Source: Epithemia pelagica
Lineage: Eukaryota > Bacillariophyta > Bacillariophyceae > Surirellales > Surirellaceae
Assembly (NCBI GenBank): GCA_946965045.2
Contig: OX337240.1
Span: 496,001 to 560,000, forward strand
DNA: 64,000 bases
Direction: 5' to 3'
Positions 18,941 through 29,530 of the stretch are shown piece after piece. Each line of letters starts with the position of its first letter. Positions within the stretch are counted from its first letter, which is position 1. Made by a program: the position numbers and the translations under genes. A model generated the notes under the pieces. That model was given only the letters and a program-made list of their open reading frames with translations, had not been told where the DNA came from and ran no database searches.

Positions 18941-21279
18941 CTACTTGATGGGGAGTTTGGTTTTCGAGCCACGTCGCTTTTTGCTCACGAATCGTTGGTA
19001 TTGATCCTGAACAAATTGAACCTGTCGTGCCCGACAAAACTTGGGAAACCCGGGATCCCACAAACCTTTGGTTCGAATTTCCTCTTGCATCTTCTCGACT
19101 TCGGCACCCTCCAACTCGAAATGCGGCGGCGTGTGTTCAAATTTCCACTCCGGACAACCCAACCATTCCGTCAACCAGGCACCAGCGCCCGCCCGGGTCA
19201 TTTGATAACACGTCTGTTTCTTTTTCAGTTTCTTGTTTTGCGATCGTGTTTGGAGCTCTCGAAAAATCATGTAGGGATGACCACGCTTTTGCAACTCTGT
19301 GTCTTCCATGCTCATTTTGGCTTGAGTACCAGTTTTATTTTCGTTCTTGACATGATTCCATCCCGAAAAGGATTTGGTGGCCTGAAAAATGGCCGCCACA
19401 AAGACGCATTCGCGACTCTTTTGATTGGCAAAGCGCATATACAGAGTGGACCCGACTGCGAATTCCTTGGCGTGTCCATTCCGGTCGACAACTCGAAATT
19501 TTCCATAGTAGACACGACCTAGCTTTTCGGAATCTGGAAATGATAGTGAAAGAGGAGAGAGGGTCAGAAACAAAATCCAACAACACTCCAGACAGACATG
19601 CCGACAGTCGACTTACACTTGTCTAACGGCTCCAACAATTGAATTTGGGCCGCCTTTCCGGGACGCAAACTCCCCAGAGTATCGTAAAACGCGTCATGTC
19701 GATGAATGACCGACTTTTGATTTGCCTTGACTCGCCGTTCGGGAGGACGAATCAGAGTCAAACTACTTTTCTTGTCGTCGTCGTCTGTCTCCTCCTCGTT
19801 GGGTGCCCTCGTACGACCTTCTTCTTCTTCGTTCTGCATTTCGTCGTCCGAGTCGTCAAAAACGGTGGCAACCATTTTGGTCTTCTTCTGGACTTCCAGT
19901 TCCATTTCATCCTCCGTGTCGTCTACGTCCAGGATGGCCTTTTTGGGGCGGTGGTTCTTCTTCTTCTTCCTTGCGACCCGGTTGCGCTTTGTTCGGTTCG
20001 GGTCTTCGTCGTCCTCGGTATCGTCCACATCCAAAATGGCCTTTTTCGGGCGGTTCTTGGTGGGTGTCCGCTGGTCCTTGGCAGGTTCCAGTTCGTCATT
20101 GTCGTGGTCGATCTCCAGGACTGTCGTGTGGTTGGTTGGGTTCCGGCGCGAGCTCCGGCGCTGGGTCGTCTCCTGCTCTTCTTCTTCTTCTTCTTCCTCC
20201 ATGTCCTTGGTGTCGTCATTGTGGGCAACACTCGCTGGTTTGATCGACTCTTTGCTCCTGAATTCCTCCTTGTGTGGTTCTGGTTTGGTTCCCGCGATGG
20301 ATCGAGCGCGTTTGGGATAATGATGAATCGAGTCGGCAATGAGACCTGCCGTGTTTTCATTGTCGTCGTCCTTCTTGTCCCAGAGGATGCGTCGCTTGCG
20401 CACGGGTGGAATCCGAGCCTCCACCACCAGGGGTGTTTCCAACGTTGCGGCCACGGAGGATTCCTCCATTCGCTCGTCTTTGGTGGTGGTGACGCGCGGA
20501 GGGACTAGCACAAACGACGAAGCAGAACACGTCCGCCTGTGCTCTGGTTTCGTTGGAGCACTATTAGGGAGCGTTGAGCGACGGTAGGGATTGTTCAACA
20601 CGACCGGGGGAGACACGGGGAATGGCATCGACGGAATCTTTCGATCATCCTTGGTGGAGGGTGTCACCACCACAGCGGCTGTCAAAGGGACGGCGGCTGC
20701 GGCGGGTGGTGGTGGTTGTCGTCGTGGTGGCGCCGGCATGGTACCGGGAGGATCTTGTTGGCGGCGCCGTTCGGGTGTTTCCTTGTTGTCCTTGTCGCTG
20801 TTCTTCTTGTCCTTCTTCTTGTTGTTGTCGTCGTCGGGGAGTCGTCGCGGCGGTAAGCGCTGAAACGGACTCGTCACATGATTGTGATGCAAGGGGTCCG
20901 GTTGGTTGGGTTCGTCCAAGGCTTCTTCGGTCGACGATGGAGAACAGGCCGCGATCAGCAAGGGACGATGCGGTGCGTCCGGAGGAGCCGCATTTTGCAA
21001 GACTTCTTCTTGTTCTGCTTCTTGTTCGACTTGCGGTTCTGGCGCTGCTGCGGGTGGTTGAATCCACGCCGCAGATGGAGCGTCTTCGGGTGCGTTGGGT
21101 TCGTCTTCTGGTTCGGGTGGGTGCGGATCGTGATTGTTGTCGTTGTCGTTCTGCGCGGCGACGGTCGGGTTACTCCGAATGGCCCCCGCTTCCAAAAAGG
21201 CTCGTGCCACGACTTGGGCAATGTTTTCAATCATTTGCGCATGAAACGATGATGACGACTTGGACGACGACTTGGACAT
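18941..21279 (-). CDS. Acidic, low-complexity protein with conserved C-terminal domain; function unknown
   Basis: Two exons, 21279-19617 and 19533-18941, give 751 aa. The intron (19534-19616) starts GTAAGT and ends CCAG, and joining it turns the frame into DKYSEKLGRVYYGKF. The first two thirds are disordered, rich in Pro, Asp/Glu and Lys/Arg. They contain two near-identical copies of RPKKAILDVDDTED and a poly-Glu run, typical of nuclear proteins. The C-terminal 230 residues look folded (GRVYYGKFRVVDRNG, VGSTLYMRF, TEWLGCPEWKFE) and end in a basic patch KKRRGSKTK. The GRVYYGKF...VGSTLYM pattern vaguely recalls BAH or chromatin-reader folds, which I cannot confirm. An upstream extension to 21624 exists without clear support. 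It ends about 310 bp above the RecQ-RdRP start, on the same strand. Confidence 0.72.
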
Positions 21280-21778
21280 GCTGCGGTGTGATCCCAACCA
21301 CACTTGGACGCGGATCGCGCAGCGTGTATCTTTTGGGGAGGAGACTTTACTCAAACCACAAACTGAACTGTGCTGCTTCTTGAAATGTCGTTTGGGGCGG
21401 CAACACCCTCCGCTCCGGAAATCGAATTGCGCCACACGTAACAAGGTGGGTGGTCGAGGTCCAGGTCCGGTCCTTTCTCGCTTCGTTTGAAGGAGCGAGG
21501 AATCGAAAGCGTTCTCTCGTTGTGGCGGCAGTTGTTCGGACTTTTGTGGGAAGGAGGCGACACCAAGTTCGTATAACGCCCAAGCGTTTACTCTAAGGAG
21601 TTTTGCGATCGCTTTTCTATACAAATACTGGAGTAGTCACTCCTTCTCTTTATCGTGTGTTGAACGCTAGTGTTTACTGGGTGGCGTCAAGATTTTTGGC
21701 GTATCTTTCGGTCGCTCGTGAACATTGCTGAGGCAGGTAGCATCGATAGTTGGAGTAAATCTACGCCTTAGTAGAATA
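21280..21778. other. Upstream region of the acidic-protein gene
   Basis: About 500 bp with no independent gene. The frame of the downstream gene stays open to 21624 but without a clear start. No promoter element is recognised with confidence. Confidence 0.5.
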
Positions 21779-22211
21779 CCGTAATTTGCGGATTCCTGTC
21801 CCCCCGGAATGTACAAAAATTAAGAGGAGGGGGACAGGACTACGCAATTTTGGATAATTTTTCTTAAGATTCCATTCACACAATACAATTGTCTTGTTAG
21901 TAAATTAATTTTCAACCTCGGGGTTGTAGAGAAGGTTTGGTCGCACAATTCCAGTCAGGGGAAAGACCGTGCTTCAATGCGTAGCCTTAACCCTAATCAT
22001 AATACCCATCATGCTTTATCTCTTGTTTCTCCTCTTTGATTCACTCCCATGTAATGTCAGGCAGTGTGATAGAAAGCTCGGAACGTGAGGAATGTGGGGG
22101 TAACCCATAAGCCCAGAAAGAACCTACAGATAAAAAGTTAGGGGGCCATGTACGTTTAAGGGGAGTGGGGGGGACAGGACTATAGGGGGGACAGGAATCC
22201 GCAAATTACGG
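21779..22211. mobile_element. MITE with 27-bp inverted ends and TA target duplication
   Basis: The ends CCGTAATTTGCGGATTCCTG... (21779-21805) and its reverse complement (22185-22211) match perfectly. A TA dinucleotide flanks each side (21777-21778 and 22212-22213). The 433-bp body has no ORF of note. It carries a second internal pair of GGGGGACAGGAC motifs near each end. TA duplication and short non-coding length fit a Tc1/mariner-type MITE mobilised in trans. It sits beside the start of the inverted duplication. Confidence 0.88.
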
Positions 22212-22427
22212 TAGGCGTTTCGCCAAGGTCTCTCTATTCTCTTGAATAGTCTATACACAGTCTCCCGTGATTGGCGAGATTGCGTGGCGTGGAGTGCATC
22301 AAAACCTCGTTTGGGATCGGTCCCCTCCCAATCACCATGAAACCGAACAGCAGCAGCAACAGTCACCAGAGTCCGTCCTACCGCGGAGAACAAGAAGAAG
22401 AGCAAGATATCCAGAAACCGCTTCATC

Positions 22428-23293
22428 ATGTCAACCGGTAGCATCCCCAAAAGTGAAAAGCAGGTGAAGTTTGTGGGGATTGATCTGGACGTGGAAGAGG
22501 AAAAGACCGACCGAGGAACGCAACTCCGGAAAACCCGTCGGGAACGAAAGAAGGTACGATGAACGGTGACAGTTTGGATGAACGGTGACAGTTTGGATGA
22601 ACGGTGACAGTTTGACAGACTCCACAATGGGTGGCGTTGTGTGCTCGGCTGTCTCAATACCACTGGTATCCATGTTTCTCGTATTAGGCAAAGAAGATGG
22701 CAAAAGCTCGAGAACGACGAAACAGCAAATTGTTCTTGAGGTTCCTAAGAGATGCTTGTACATTGGACGAACGTCGTAGTCGGCTTGGTGGGCTTGATAT
22801 CTTGTATCCAGAAATAGAAGATGCCGGTGAGCGGCTGGAATTGTTCGAGGACTTGTTGATATCTGGTCTACTCCACTTTGAACACGAAGATGAGAGGGAC
22901 TATTTCTATCATACTCTTCAAGCCATCGAGCGGTTTTTTCGACGCATGGGTTATTACACGGATCTCGACAAGTTCCTGCAAGAGCTCAGCTGGGAAGACC
23001 AGGAGGGTAGAGCTGTGAACTGGTTGGGAACCGTACCGCTGCCACATAATCTTTATGTACAATAAATTCTGGAACTTGACTGGCCACCTGTCGTCCAACT
23101 CCAATGGGCAGAGGAGTTCGTCAGGGCACTACGACGTTTCAGGGATGGTCTTGGTACCTTCCGCGCAAGCTCTCTAAGCATTGAAACTCAAAATTCGCTT
23201 AGCAGCATAATGGACTCCGCCACTACGGGGATTGTCGAAGTAAGTTCATCAGAAGACTCCTCAGATGATGAACTACAAGATGAAGAGTTTTGA
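22428..23293 (+). pseudogene. Copy A of a duplicated small gene, interrupted by one in-frame stop
   Basis: Exon 1 is 22428-22553 (ATGTCAACCGG...), the intron 22554-22687 ends ATTAG, and exon 2 starts at 22688. The product begins MSTGSIPKSEKQVKFVGIDL and continues RKTRRERKK-AKKMAKARERR, a very basic stretch. It then has helical segments (LFLRFLRDAC, LDILYPEIED, RDYFYHTLQAIERFFRRMGY). A TAA at 23063-23065 stops it after 181 codons. The same frame then runs on, clearly homologous to copy B (QWAEEFVRALRR, SSEDSS, acidic end), to a TGA at 23291. Relative to copy B it also lacks about 30 residues at the break. It is either a fresh pseudogene or a truncated protein. Function is unknown; the basic N-terminus suggests nucleic-acid binding. 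Confidence 0.75.
22559..22615. repeat. Three tandem 19-bp units in the intron of copy A
   Basis: ATGAACGGTGACAGTTTGG occurs at 22559, 22578 and 22597 (last base changed in the third). Copy B has a single degenerate equivalent, so the expansion came after the duplication. Confidence 0.92.
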
Positions 23294-24036
23294 TTCACAT
23301 CGATTTCTGATGCACGTCGCTGGTAGACGTTGGAAGATTCTAAGCTCCCAGCTTGGTGAGTTCTCACTTGTTTGATCAAGCATATAATATTATCTATGAG
23401 TTTGCCATTCCTTCACCAATTCTTTCCCAACATGTTCCTTGCCACAGCACCAACTGTTCCACTCAGCTTTCGAATGTGTTGGTCGATGTTTTCCCGGTTA
23501 CTGTTGGTACTAGTTAGAACATAGGTGGATCCAGCATGTTGGATATAGAAGAAAACTCCTCCTCCTCCTCCTCCTCTGGGGGCGATGGGATAGACGTCAC
23601 TCCCATTATAGTCAACGGCCCAGACGGAATCCTGGAGAAAGTGCCGACTCCCTCATCACATATGGGGATCGTGGTCTCGCGTTCCAGGCTGCTAATAATA
23701 GAGTCATTGGGAATCAGAATACTAGGTAGGGAATCACAATACTCCTCCTCCTCCTCTTGGGGAGATAGAATGAGAGGCGTCACTTCCACATTTGTCGCAC
23801 CAGTCCAGATGGAATCCTGGAGAAGAAGAAGGGCAGACGAAGACACACAGCTCTTTCCTGGACGACAACGAACGAACGACCGTGGTGTGCCAGAGTCTCT
23901 AGTTTCTAATAGAAGGATAGGAGTAGTTAGTACAATGGTGTGTGATTCAATCCGTGTGGCCCCCGTCACACAACAGTAGTATACTAGGTATAGTATAGTA
24001 TCGAGTAGACCCTCTCTCTCTCTTTGTGTAGTTCTC
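23294..24036. other. Spacer with an imperfect 85-bp direct repeat
   Basis: About 740 bp between copy A and the armadillo-protein gene. Two blocks (23559-23643 and 23741-23825) share CTCCTCCTCCTC followed by GTCACTTCC-like and GGAATCCTGGAGAA motifs. A minus-strand frame (24128-23514, 204 codons) contains two versions of a unit ending SPxEEEEE, but it lacks other support, so I do not call it a gene. Confidence 0.55.
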
Positions 24037-26973
24037 TTAATCATCAAAGACTTCTTCTTCAAAGTACGACAGAGATGCCAAACTGTGCAAATCACTGTCC
24101 ATGGCACCCAAGGTTGTGGTGGTTGCATGATAGTGGGCCGCCGACGACGTCGAAGAGGACCGCAGATTCAAGACGGAAGGTGGTGGGACTCCGGTAAATC
24201 GTGGCGGCAAATAGCCTCGACTCGCACTCGCGACACTGCCCCCACTACTACTGGGAATGGGTGCACTGTGCGAATGATGCAGCAATGCGGGCGCGGCCGG
24301 ATTCAATGCTGTCGTCGTCGTGAGGGTCGTGGTCCGGGCGGCATGCAATTGATTGGCCGATCCTTCACACAAGGCCGTCATGGCAAAACAGGCTTCACTC
24401 CGGACATCGGCATCGGAATTCCAATAATCTTGCAAGGCCTGAGCCATCACGCCAAACCCATTGGCCTTGGCAAAGGCTTGCAATCGCTTGGGATTGTTTT
24501 GACACAAATTGGCCAAGGCTCCACAGGCATTTTTTTGCACGGCCGGACTGGACCGGTGATGTTGCATGGCTTGGACAATGGCGGCCATGCCCCCGTCGGT
24601 ATCCAGCGTCATGTCCTTGGTGGCATTCGTACAGGTCAAATTCCACAGGGCCGCCCAGGCGGCTTCGTGGACGGCTGCATTGGCAAAGTGTCCCATCATG
24701 GCGGCCAAAATGGTTTCGACGCCACCCACTTGTTCAATGGCAATTTCATTGTCGGTATCCAAGGCCAATTTTTCCAAGGCTTGACAACCCGCCACTTGAA
24801 TGTCGGAGTGCGTCGCGTGACTTTCCATGGCCCGCACGACGGCCAACAAGCCACCCGTCCGGGCAATCAAACTCCGCGCCTTGTCCGAGGCCGCTTCCAT
24901 GGTAATGTGTTGGAGGGCGGCCAATACGGTAGCCTCGTTGGGACTCCACAAATCGGATCGAATAATGTCGGCCGTCGTCTTTTTGCGTACGACCAAGGCT
25001 TGTTGCGCCGAGGCCATGGCCATGGCCGCAGCGGCCGACGTGCTGTGGGCCGAAACGGAATCGCTCGAGGTCGTGGTTGTCACAGTCGCTGTGGGAGGAC
25101 TGGAGGACTTTTCCACGGCTTCCGACGACGACGTCAAAAAAGCAGCCGACGGAGAATGATTCTTCAAGGATTTTCGAGTCGTGTCGTCTTCGTCCTTGGG
25201 TGAGGCGACGGGAGATGGATGCAAGGCGGGTGCCGTAATGGTCGTCGGCGGTCCTTGTGGCTCATCGGACACTGGTGGTGGTATCGTCTCCTCTTTCGTT
25301 GTTGCTACAGGTTCCGTCGTCGTCGTCGGGGGCACTGCTGCCGACTGGGAAACGGGTTCTGGTAGTTGTGGCACGGCCGTGTCTCCTCCTTCGTGGGGCG
25401 CCAGGGTTCGCAATTCCGGACTCTTGTCGGTGGACAACAACTCGGACAATTCCAAAATGGTGGCCACGGGGGAGACTTGAGGCGTCACGACGGTATCCAA
25501 TTCTCGTTGCACATCTCGGGCCTTGGGCGACGAGGCTGCTGCAGTTGAACCATCCAGACTCCGTGTGGGAGACGCGGCCGGACTCTGTCGCAACGCTTCG
25601 GTGGGATCGAGTTCCACGGTATTCTTCAAAGGAGACGAGTGGGGTGGGTCGTCAGTCACTCGTTCCAAGGATGCCGCAGCGGCCACTGACGATTGTGTCA
25701 GAGAGGGTGGTGCCAAGGGTGGTTCAGCTTGCTGTTGCTGTTGTTGCAACAAGGTGGTGACGACTTCGGCGGCCGCCGCAGCCGCGGGGGACAGAGCCGC
25801 TTCCGCGGCGGCTGTGGAGGGAGACGGTGGTGCCCCTTGTTCCGTAGGCGTCGTGCTAGTAGGCACAGCGGGTACTTCTTCCACCAACAGGTTGGTGGAC
25901 GTGGCGTTCACGGGCACACTCACCAGTGGTACGGCCGAGGCGGGCGAAATGACATCGCCCAAACTGACAATGATTGGTGTCGGTGTCACGGCTCGATCCT
26001 TGTGGTCGTCGTCGTCTGCTGCTTGGGTCGAAGCAGTGGCCAAAAGTTTGGACACGACTTGGGAACTGGTACTTCGCACACTGTCGCCAGCGACACTGTC
26101 CGTTTGTTCGGGCGACAGTAGGGCCGGACGCACGGCCACGGGACGGGGATGCAACAAATCACGGGCCAATGGAGCACCGGCTGCGGCCACGGGAGACTTC
26201 TTGTCGTTCTCGTCGTCGGGCTCGGCCGACGATTGGGGACCGAGCAAATCGGGAAAGGCCATGTGAACCATGGCGGACGACGCCAGGGGCGTCCCTCCCA
26301 AACTGCCATGGTCCGTGGCACTGCCGTCCTCGTCCAAGGTGGTTTCCGTTCCTTCTTCTTCGGGAATACTTTCGGCACCATAACTGGTACAGGGCAAAAG
26401 GACTCCATCTTCCTTTTTTTCCTCCTCTTGGGACCGAGTGGTCGTCGATCCGAGCGGAGACGGTTGTGCGTGTGGCGGTTCGGTGGTGGTGGTATTCAAG
26501 ACCAAGTCGGGCTTTTTCTTGCGACGTCGAAAAAAGCCACGCTTTTCCTTCTTGCCATTGCCCAACGAGGCCTGCGACGAAGCGGTCGAAAGGGGAGAGG
26601 CGGGATCCGGCATGCTGGACGAGCGCAATATAGTACGAATCGGAGACGACGGAATCTTGGTGTGTTCGGAGGAGTTGTGTGGCACACTACTGCGTCGTCG
26701 AAAAACTTGCTTGTGGTGGTTGTGGTTGCTTTGGCGAGGGGGTGACGAGGTGCTGCTGCTGGTACTGCTGAGACTGGTGGGCAAGGTGTCCACCGTCGCA
26801 AGAGTGTCGGGAAGAGTGTGCTCGTTGGTGGTGTCTGGTTTGGTGGTAACGACTGGGATAGGGGCGGCCTGTTCTTGTTGGTGGGCCGAGTCGTTCCAAG
26901 TGTGGTTTTGATTGTTTCCTTCGGTTCCTTCTTGTTGTTGTTCTTGTGCACTACTACTCACTTCGTTGCCCAT
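24037..26973 (-). CDS. Armadillo-repeat protein with long disordered N-terminus, probable N-myristoylation
   Basis: Single-exon frame of 978 aa starting MGNEVSSS, a good N-myristoylation signal (Gly2, Ser6), which would put the protein on a membrane. Residues 1 to about 640 are disordered: Ser/Thr/Pro/Ala-rich, with a basic patch (GKKEKRGFFRRRKKK near 140). Residues about 665-870 form four to five armadillo-type repeats (AARSLIARTGG-like units, then AVHEAAWAALWNLTC, AVQKNACGALANLCQ, DVRSEACFAMTALCE). These fold into a protein-binding superhelix. The tail ends acidic (EEEVFDD). The family is known for scaffolding; the partner cannot be told. It lies between the two arms of the inverted duplication. 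Confidence 0.88.
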   Translation of the reverse strand: MGNEVSSSAQEQQQEGTEGNNQNHTWNDSAHQQEQAAPIPVVTTKPDTTNEHTLPDTLATVDTLPTSLSSTSSSTSSPPRQSNHNHHKQVFRRRSSVPHNSSEHTKIPSSPIRTILRSSSMPDPASPLSTASSQASLGNGKKEKRGFFRRRKKKPDLVLNTTTTEPPHAQPSPLGSTTTRSQEEEKKEDGVLLPCTSYGAESIPEEEGTETTLDEDGSATDHGSLGGTPLASSAMVHMAFPDLLGPQSSAEPDDENDKKSPVAAAGAPLARDLLHPRPVAVRPALLSPEQTDSVAGDSVRSTSSQVVSKLLATASTQAADDDDHKDRAVTPTPIIVSLGDVISPASAVPLVSVPVNATSTNLLVEEVPAVPTSTTPTEQGAPPSPSTAAAEAALSPAAAAAAEVVTTLLQQQQQQAEPPLAPPSLTQSSVAAAASLERVTDDPPHSSPLKNTVELDPTEALRQSPAASPTRSLDGSTAAASSPKARDVQRELDTVVTPQVSPVATILELSELLSTDKSPELRTLAPHEGGDTAVPQLPEPVSQSAAVPPTTTTEPVATTKEETIPPPVSDEPQGPPTTITAPALHPSPVASPKDEDDTTRKSLKNHSPSAAFLTSSSEAVEKSSSPPTATVTTTTSSDSVSAHSTSAAAAMAMASAQQALVVRKKTTADIIRSDLWSPNEATVLAALQHITMEAASDKARSLIARTGGLLAVVRAMESHATHSDIQVAGCQALEKLALDTDNEIAIEQVGGVETILAAMMGHFANAAVHEAAWAALWNLTCTNATKDMTLDTDGGMAAIVQAMQHHRSSPAVQKNACGALANLCQNNPKRLQAFAKANGFGVMAQALQDYWNSDADVRSEACFAMTALCEGSANQLHAARTTTLTTTTALNPAAPALLHHSHSAPIPSSSGGSVASASRGYLPPRFTGVPPPSVLNLRSSSTSSAAHYHATTTTLGAMDSDLHSLASLSYFEEEVFDD

Positions 26974-28034
26974 GAGCCGTTTGCCGTGGTGATGGGGAGT
27001 GTTGTTGTGACTGTAGTGGTTGAAATTCCTGTGTCAACCACACAAGAGAGGATGGACGGAGAGGGTATTCGACACGGTTGGTGGTGGTGATGGTGATTCT
27101 CTCGTGAATTCTTCCAAGCTGCAGCAAGAAGAACACTGGCAATCCTGCAAAATTGCAAGTTCAAACGCACGATGGAGAAGGAGGTGGAAACACACAAGGC
27201 GTGTAGAGTGTGTTTGTCACTCGTCTCTCTCTCTCTCTCGGAACGAAGGAACCCCGTCTCCTCGGTCACAGAGTATGGTTTGTGTTTTTTTTTTCACTTT
27301 GTTGCTTTGTATTGGTAAATCTCCTTGGTGAACGCGCACAGCCAGCAAACGATGCTCGACAATCTCTCTCTCTTGTGTGTAGGAAAAGGAGGATGCCGCA
27401 ACGACTCTTTCCAAACACCAACGAGGGTCCGGAGTGCGCTCAATCAATCTTGTTGTTGTACTCTTCTGGTTTCTCTGTCGCCATGGGCTTTGGTCGTTCT
27501 CACAGAGCAACTGCTGCACGGTTGGTTCGAGAACGATGCTCAACGCATGCAGGCGTGCTCGAAAGGGAAACCCAAGCGTTTCAAATCAAGGCATGGTAAT
27601 AATCTTCCAATCAAACTGTAGAAGGACAAACGCTCCAGTAGTGTCCATCCCGATTTGAATCTTGTGCGACGCCGGGCCGATCCAGCCAGCAAAGCTACGT
27701 CGGGCCAACGGATCCCCACATTCACGAACTGTCGACGCGCGCCCGGCGGACAACCGGACGTGATGTCATTCTCACAATTTGTGGCGAACAAGCCACACAC
27801 ACACACAAGAAACAAGAACCATGTGTCATCGAGAGAGTCACTCCTCTCCCCACTGCTCGGTTGGGGGGATCCGCTCGTGTGAATATAAAGCTGGGAGTGG
27901 AACAGTTGGTGCGGTCGCAAGGAACCATGTTGGGAAACTTGGTGGAGAAATGGCAAATTTATAGAGTCTACATGCGTGATCCAACCAGTGAAAACTCAAG
28001 AGCTGGGAACTTGTAATCTTCCAACGTCTGTGCA
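26974..28034. other. Upstream region of the armadillo-protein gene
   Basis: About 1.06 kb. It holds a CT-repeat (27228-27240), an oligo-T run near 27285 and an (AC)n run near 27794, but no convincing gene; overlapping frames here are short and discordant. The right part (from about 27975) is the 3' flank of copy B. Confidence 0.55.
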
Positions 28035-29108
28035 TCAGAAATCAAACACTTCATCTTCTCGTTCGGAGGAGTCTTTGAATGAACTTGCTTCGACATTTCC
28101 CCCAGTGGCCGCGTTCATTACGTCATGAATCATAGTTTGATGTTCCTTGTTGAGAGAACGTGCCGGAACGGTACCAATCCCACGCCCCGTCTTTCGTAGT
28201 TCCGCGACAAACTGCTCGGCCCATTCGAGATTTGGTGGCTGGGAAGCAGCAGCAGCAAGTTCATTTCGTGGCATCGGAAGAATTCCTGGTGCACCACCAT
28301 GATGTTGTGGCACTGATGGGTTGGTAGCGGTTCCCAACCAGGCGACCGGGTCCCCGTACTGGTCTTCCCAACTGAGCTCTTGCAGGAACTTGTCCAGATC
28401 CGTGTAAAAACCCATGCGTCGAAAAGACAACTCAATGGCTTGAAGAGTATGATAGAAATAGTCCCTCTCATCTTGGTCTTCAAAGTGGAGTCGAGGAGAT
28501 GCCAATAACTCCTCGAACAACTGTAGCCGCTGATCGTCATCTTCGATTTCTGGATACAAGATCTCAAGCCCGGCACGAAGCCGATTGCGACGTTCATTCG
28601 GTGTACAAGCATCTCGTAGGAACCTCAAGAACAATCTGGTGTTTCGTCGTTCTCGAGCTTTTGCCATCTTCTTTGCCTAATACGAGAAACATGGATACCA
28701 GTGGTATTGAGACAGCAGAGCACACAAAGCAATCCACTGTGGAGTCATGCAAACTGTAGTGTGGCACCGTTCGTCTCGTACCTTCTTTCGTTCCCGGCGG
28801 GTTTTCCGGAGCTGAGTTCCCCGGTCGGTCTTTTCATCTTCCAAGTCTAGATCAATCCCCACAAACTCCACCTGCTTTTCTCTTGTTGGGATGCCGGTTG
28901 ACATTTGGAACCGGTTTCGTGATTTCGTCTTGTTCTCCGCGGTAGGACTGACTCTGCCTGCTGCTGCTGTTTGGTTTCATGGTGATTGTGAGTTGTGAGG
29001 GGACCGATCCAAAACGAGATTTTGTTGCAATCCAAGACTTAGACTCCTTGAGTAATCTTAACCCTAATGAATTGAAATTCCATCAACGCAATCACGCCAA
29101 TCACGGGA
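27975..29108 (-). repeat. Arm B of the inverted segmental duplication
   Basis: Matches 22262-23383 in reverse orientation, from the 3' flank (ACGTTGGAAGATT...) through the gene to TGATTGGCG...GATTGCGT beyond the 5' end. Confidence 0.8.
28035..28904 (-). CDS. Copy B of the duplicated small basic/helical protein gene, intact
   Basis: Exons 28904-28782 and 28676-28035 give 254 aa; the intron 28677-28781 begins GTACGAG and ends TTAG. The protein starts MSTGIPTREKQVEFVGIDL and has a strongly basic stretch (RKTRRERKK...MAKARERRN, residues 33-53). A helical core follows (LFLRFLRDAC, LEILYPEIEDDD, DYFYHTLQAIELSFRRMGF, LDKFLQELSWED). Then come a Pro/Ala-rich linker and a second conserved block (NLEWAEQFVAELRK), with an acidic end (SEREDEVFDF). 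I do not recognise the family. The 5' region of both copies also holds an overlapping short upstream ORF starting MKPNSSS, which could dampen translation. Copy A, 5 kb away, is the inverted paralogue. Confidence 0.82.
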
Positions 29109-29530
29109 CTCCATCAACCTCTCATGTTGTTTCTCTTGTGCAAGGCAGGATAAAGTCAGAACGATAATGACAATTCTACTACTACTAGGAGTATACATCA
29201 AGCATCGGCCTGTAGCAGAGGTCGAGAGAGGTGGGCAGTGGGGCGGATGAGTGTGCCTACTGCCTACTACCGGATCCAAACGACTTGTATTTGTTCTCGC
29301 AACGATTGGTTAAAACTAGAGGACGTGGGCCGTGACAAGCAAGACCTGATTTATACTGTAGTTGTTGGTTTATATAAGACTAGAACAAGATCTTGCGTTT
29401 TTTAAAACATGGCGTATATGTTCCCTGAAAAATGGAAGAACGAGCAGTTTGCAGTTTTGTTGTTGTTGATATCACAACAAGAAAGATGCTCCTTTTCTTC
29501 TTCTTCTTTGTTCAAAACGAAATGGTTGTT
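29109..29530. other. Intergenic stretch
   Basis: About 420 bp between copy B and FAM1. I see no gene; a TATATAAG-like box at about 29372 has no matching ORF on the plus strand. Confidence 0.5.

Larger units (their letters stand above)
22262..23383 (+). repeat. Arm A of an inverted segmental duplication
   Basis: From CCCGTGATTGGCGAGATTGCGT to past the 3' end of gene copy A, this arm matches, in reverse orientation, 27975-29108. Similarity covers 5' flank, both exons, the intron ends and 3' flank. The arms are diverged (indels in the intron and 3' coding part), so the event is not very recent. Confidence 0.8.

Noticed and set aside
19639-21383. Plus-strand frames of 197-289 codons over the acidic-protein gene
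   Set aside because: They are Val/Leu/Arg-rich antisense of an acidic low-complexity protein.
23051-23108. Intron that would remove the TAA in copy A
   Set aside because: A GT...GGGCAG pair exists, but removing it would delete the QWAE block that copy B conserves, so a true stop is more likely.
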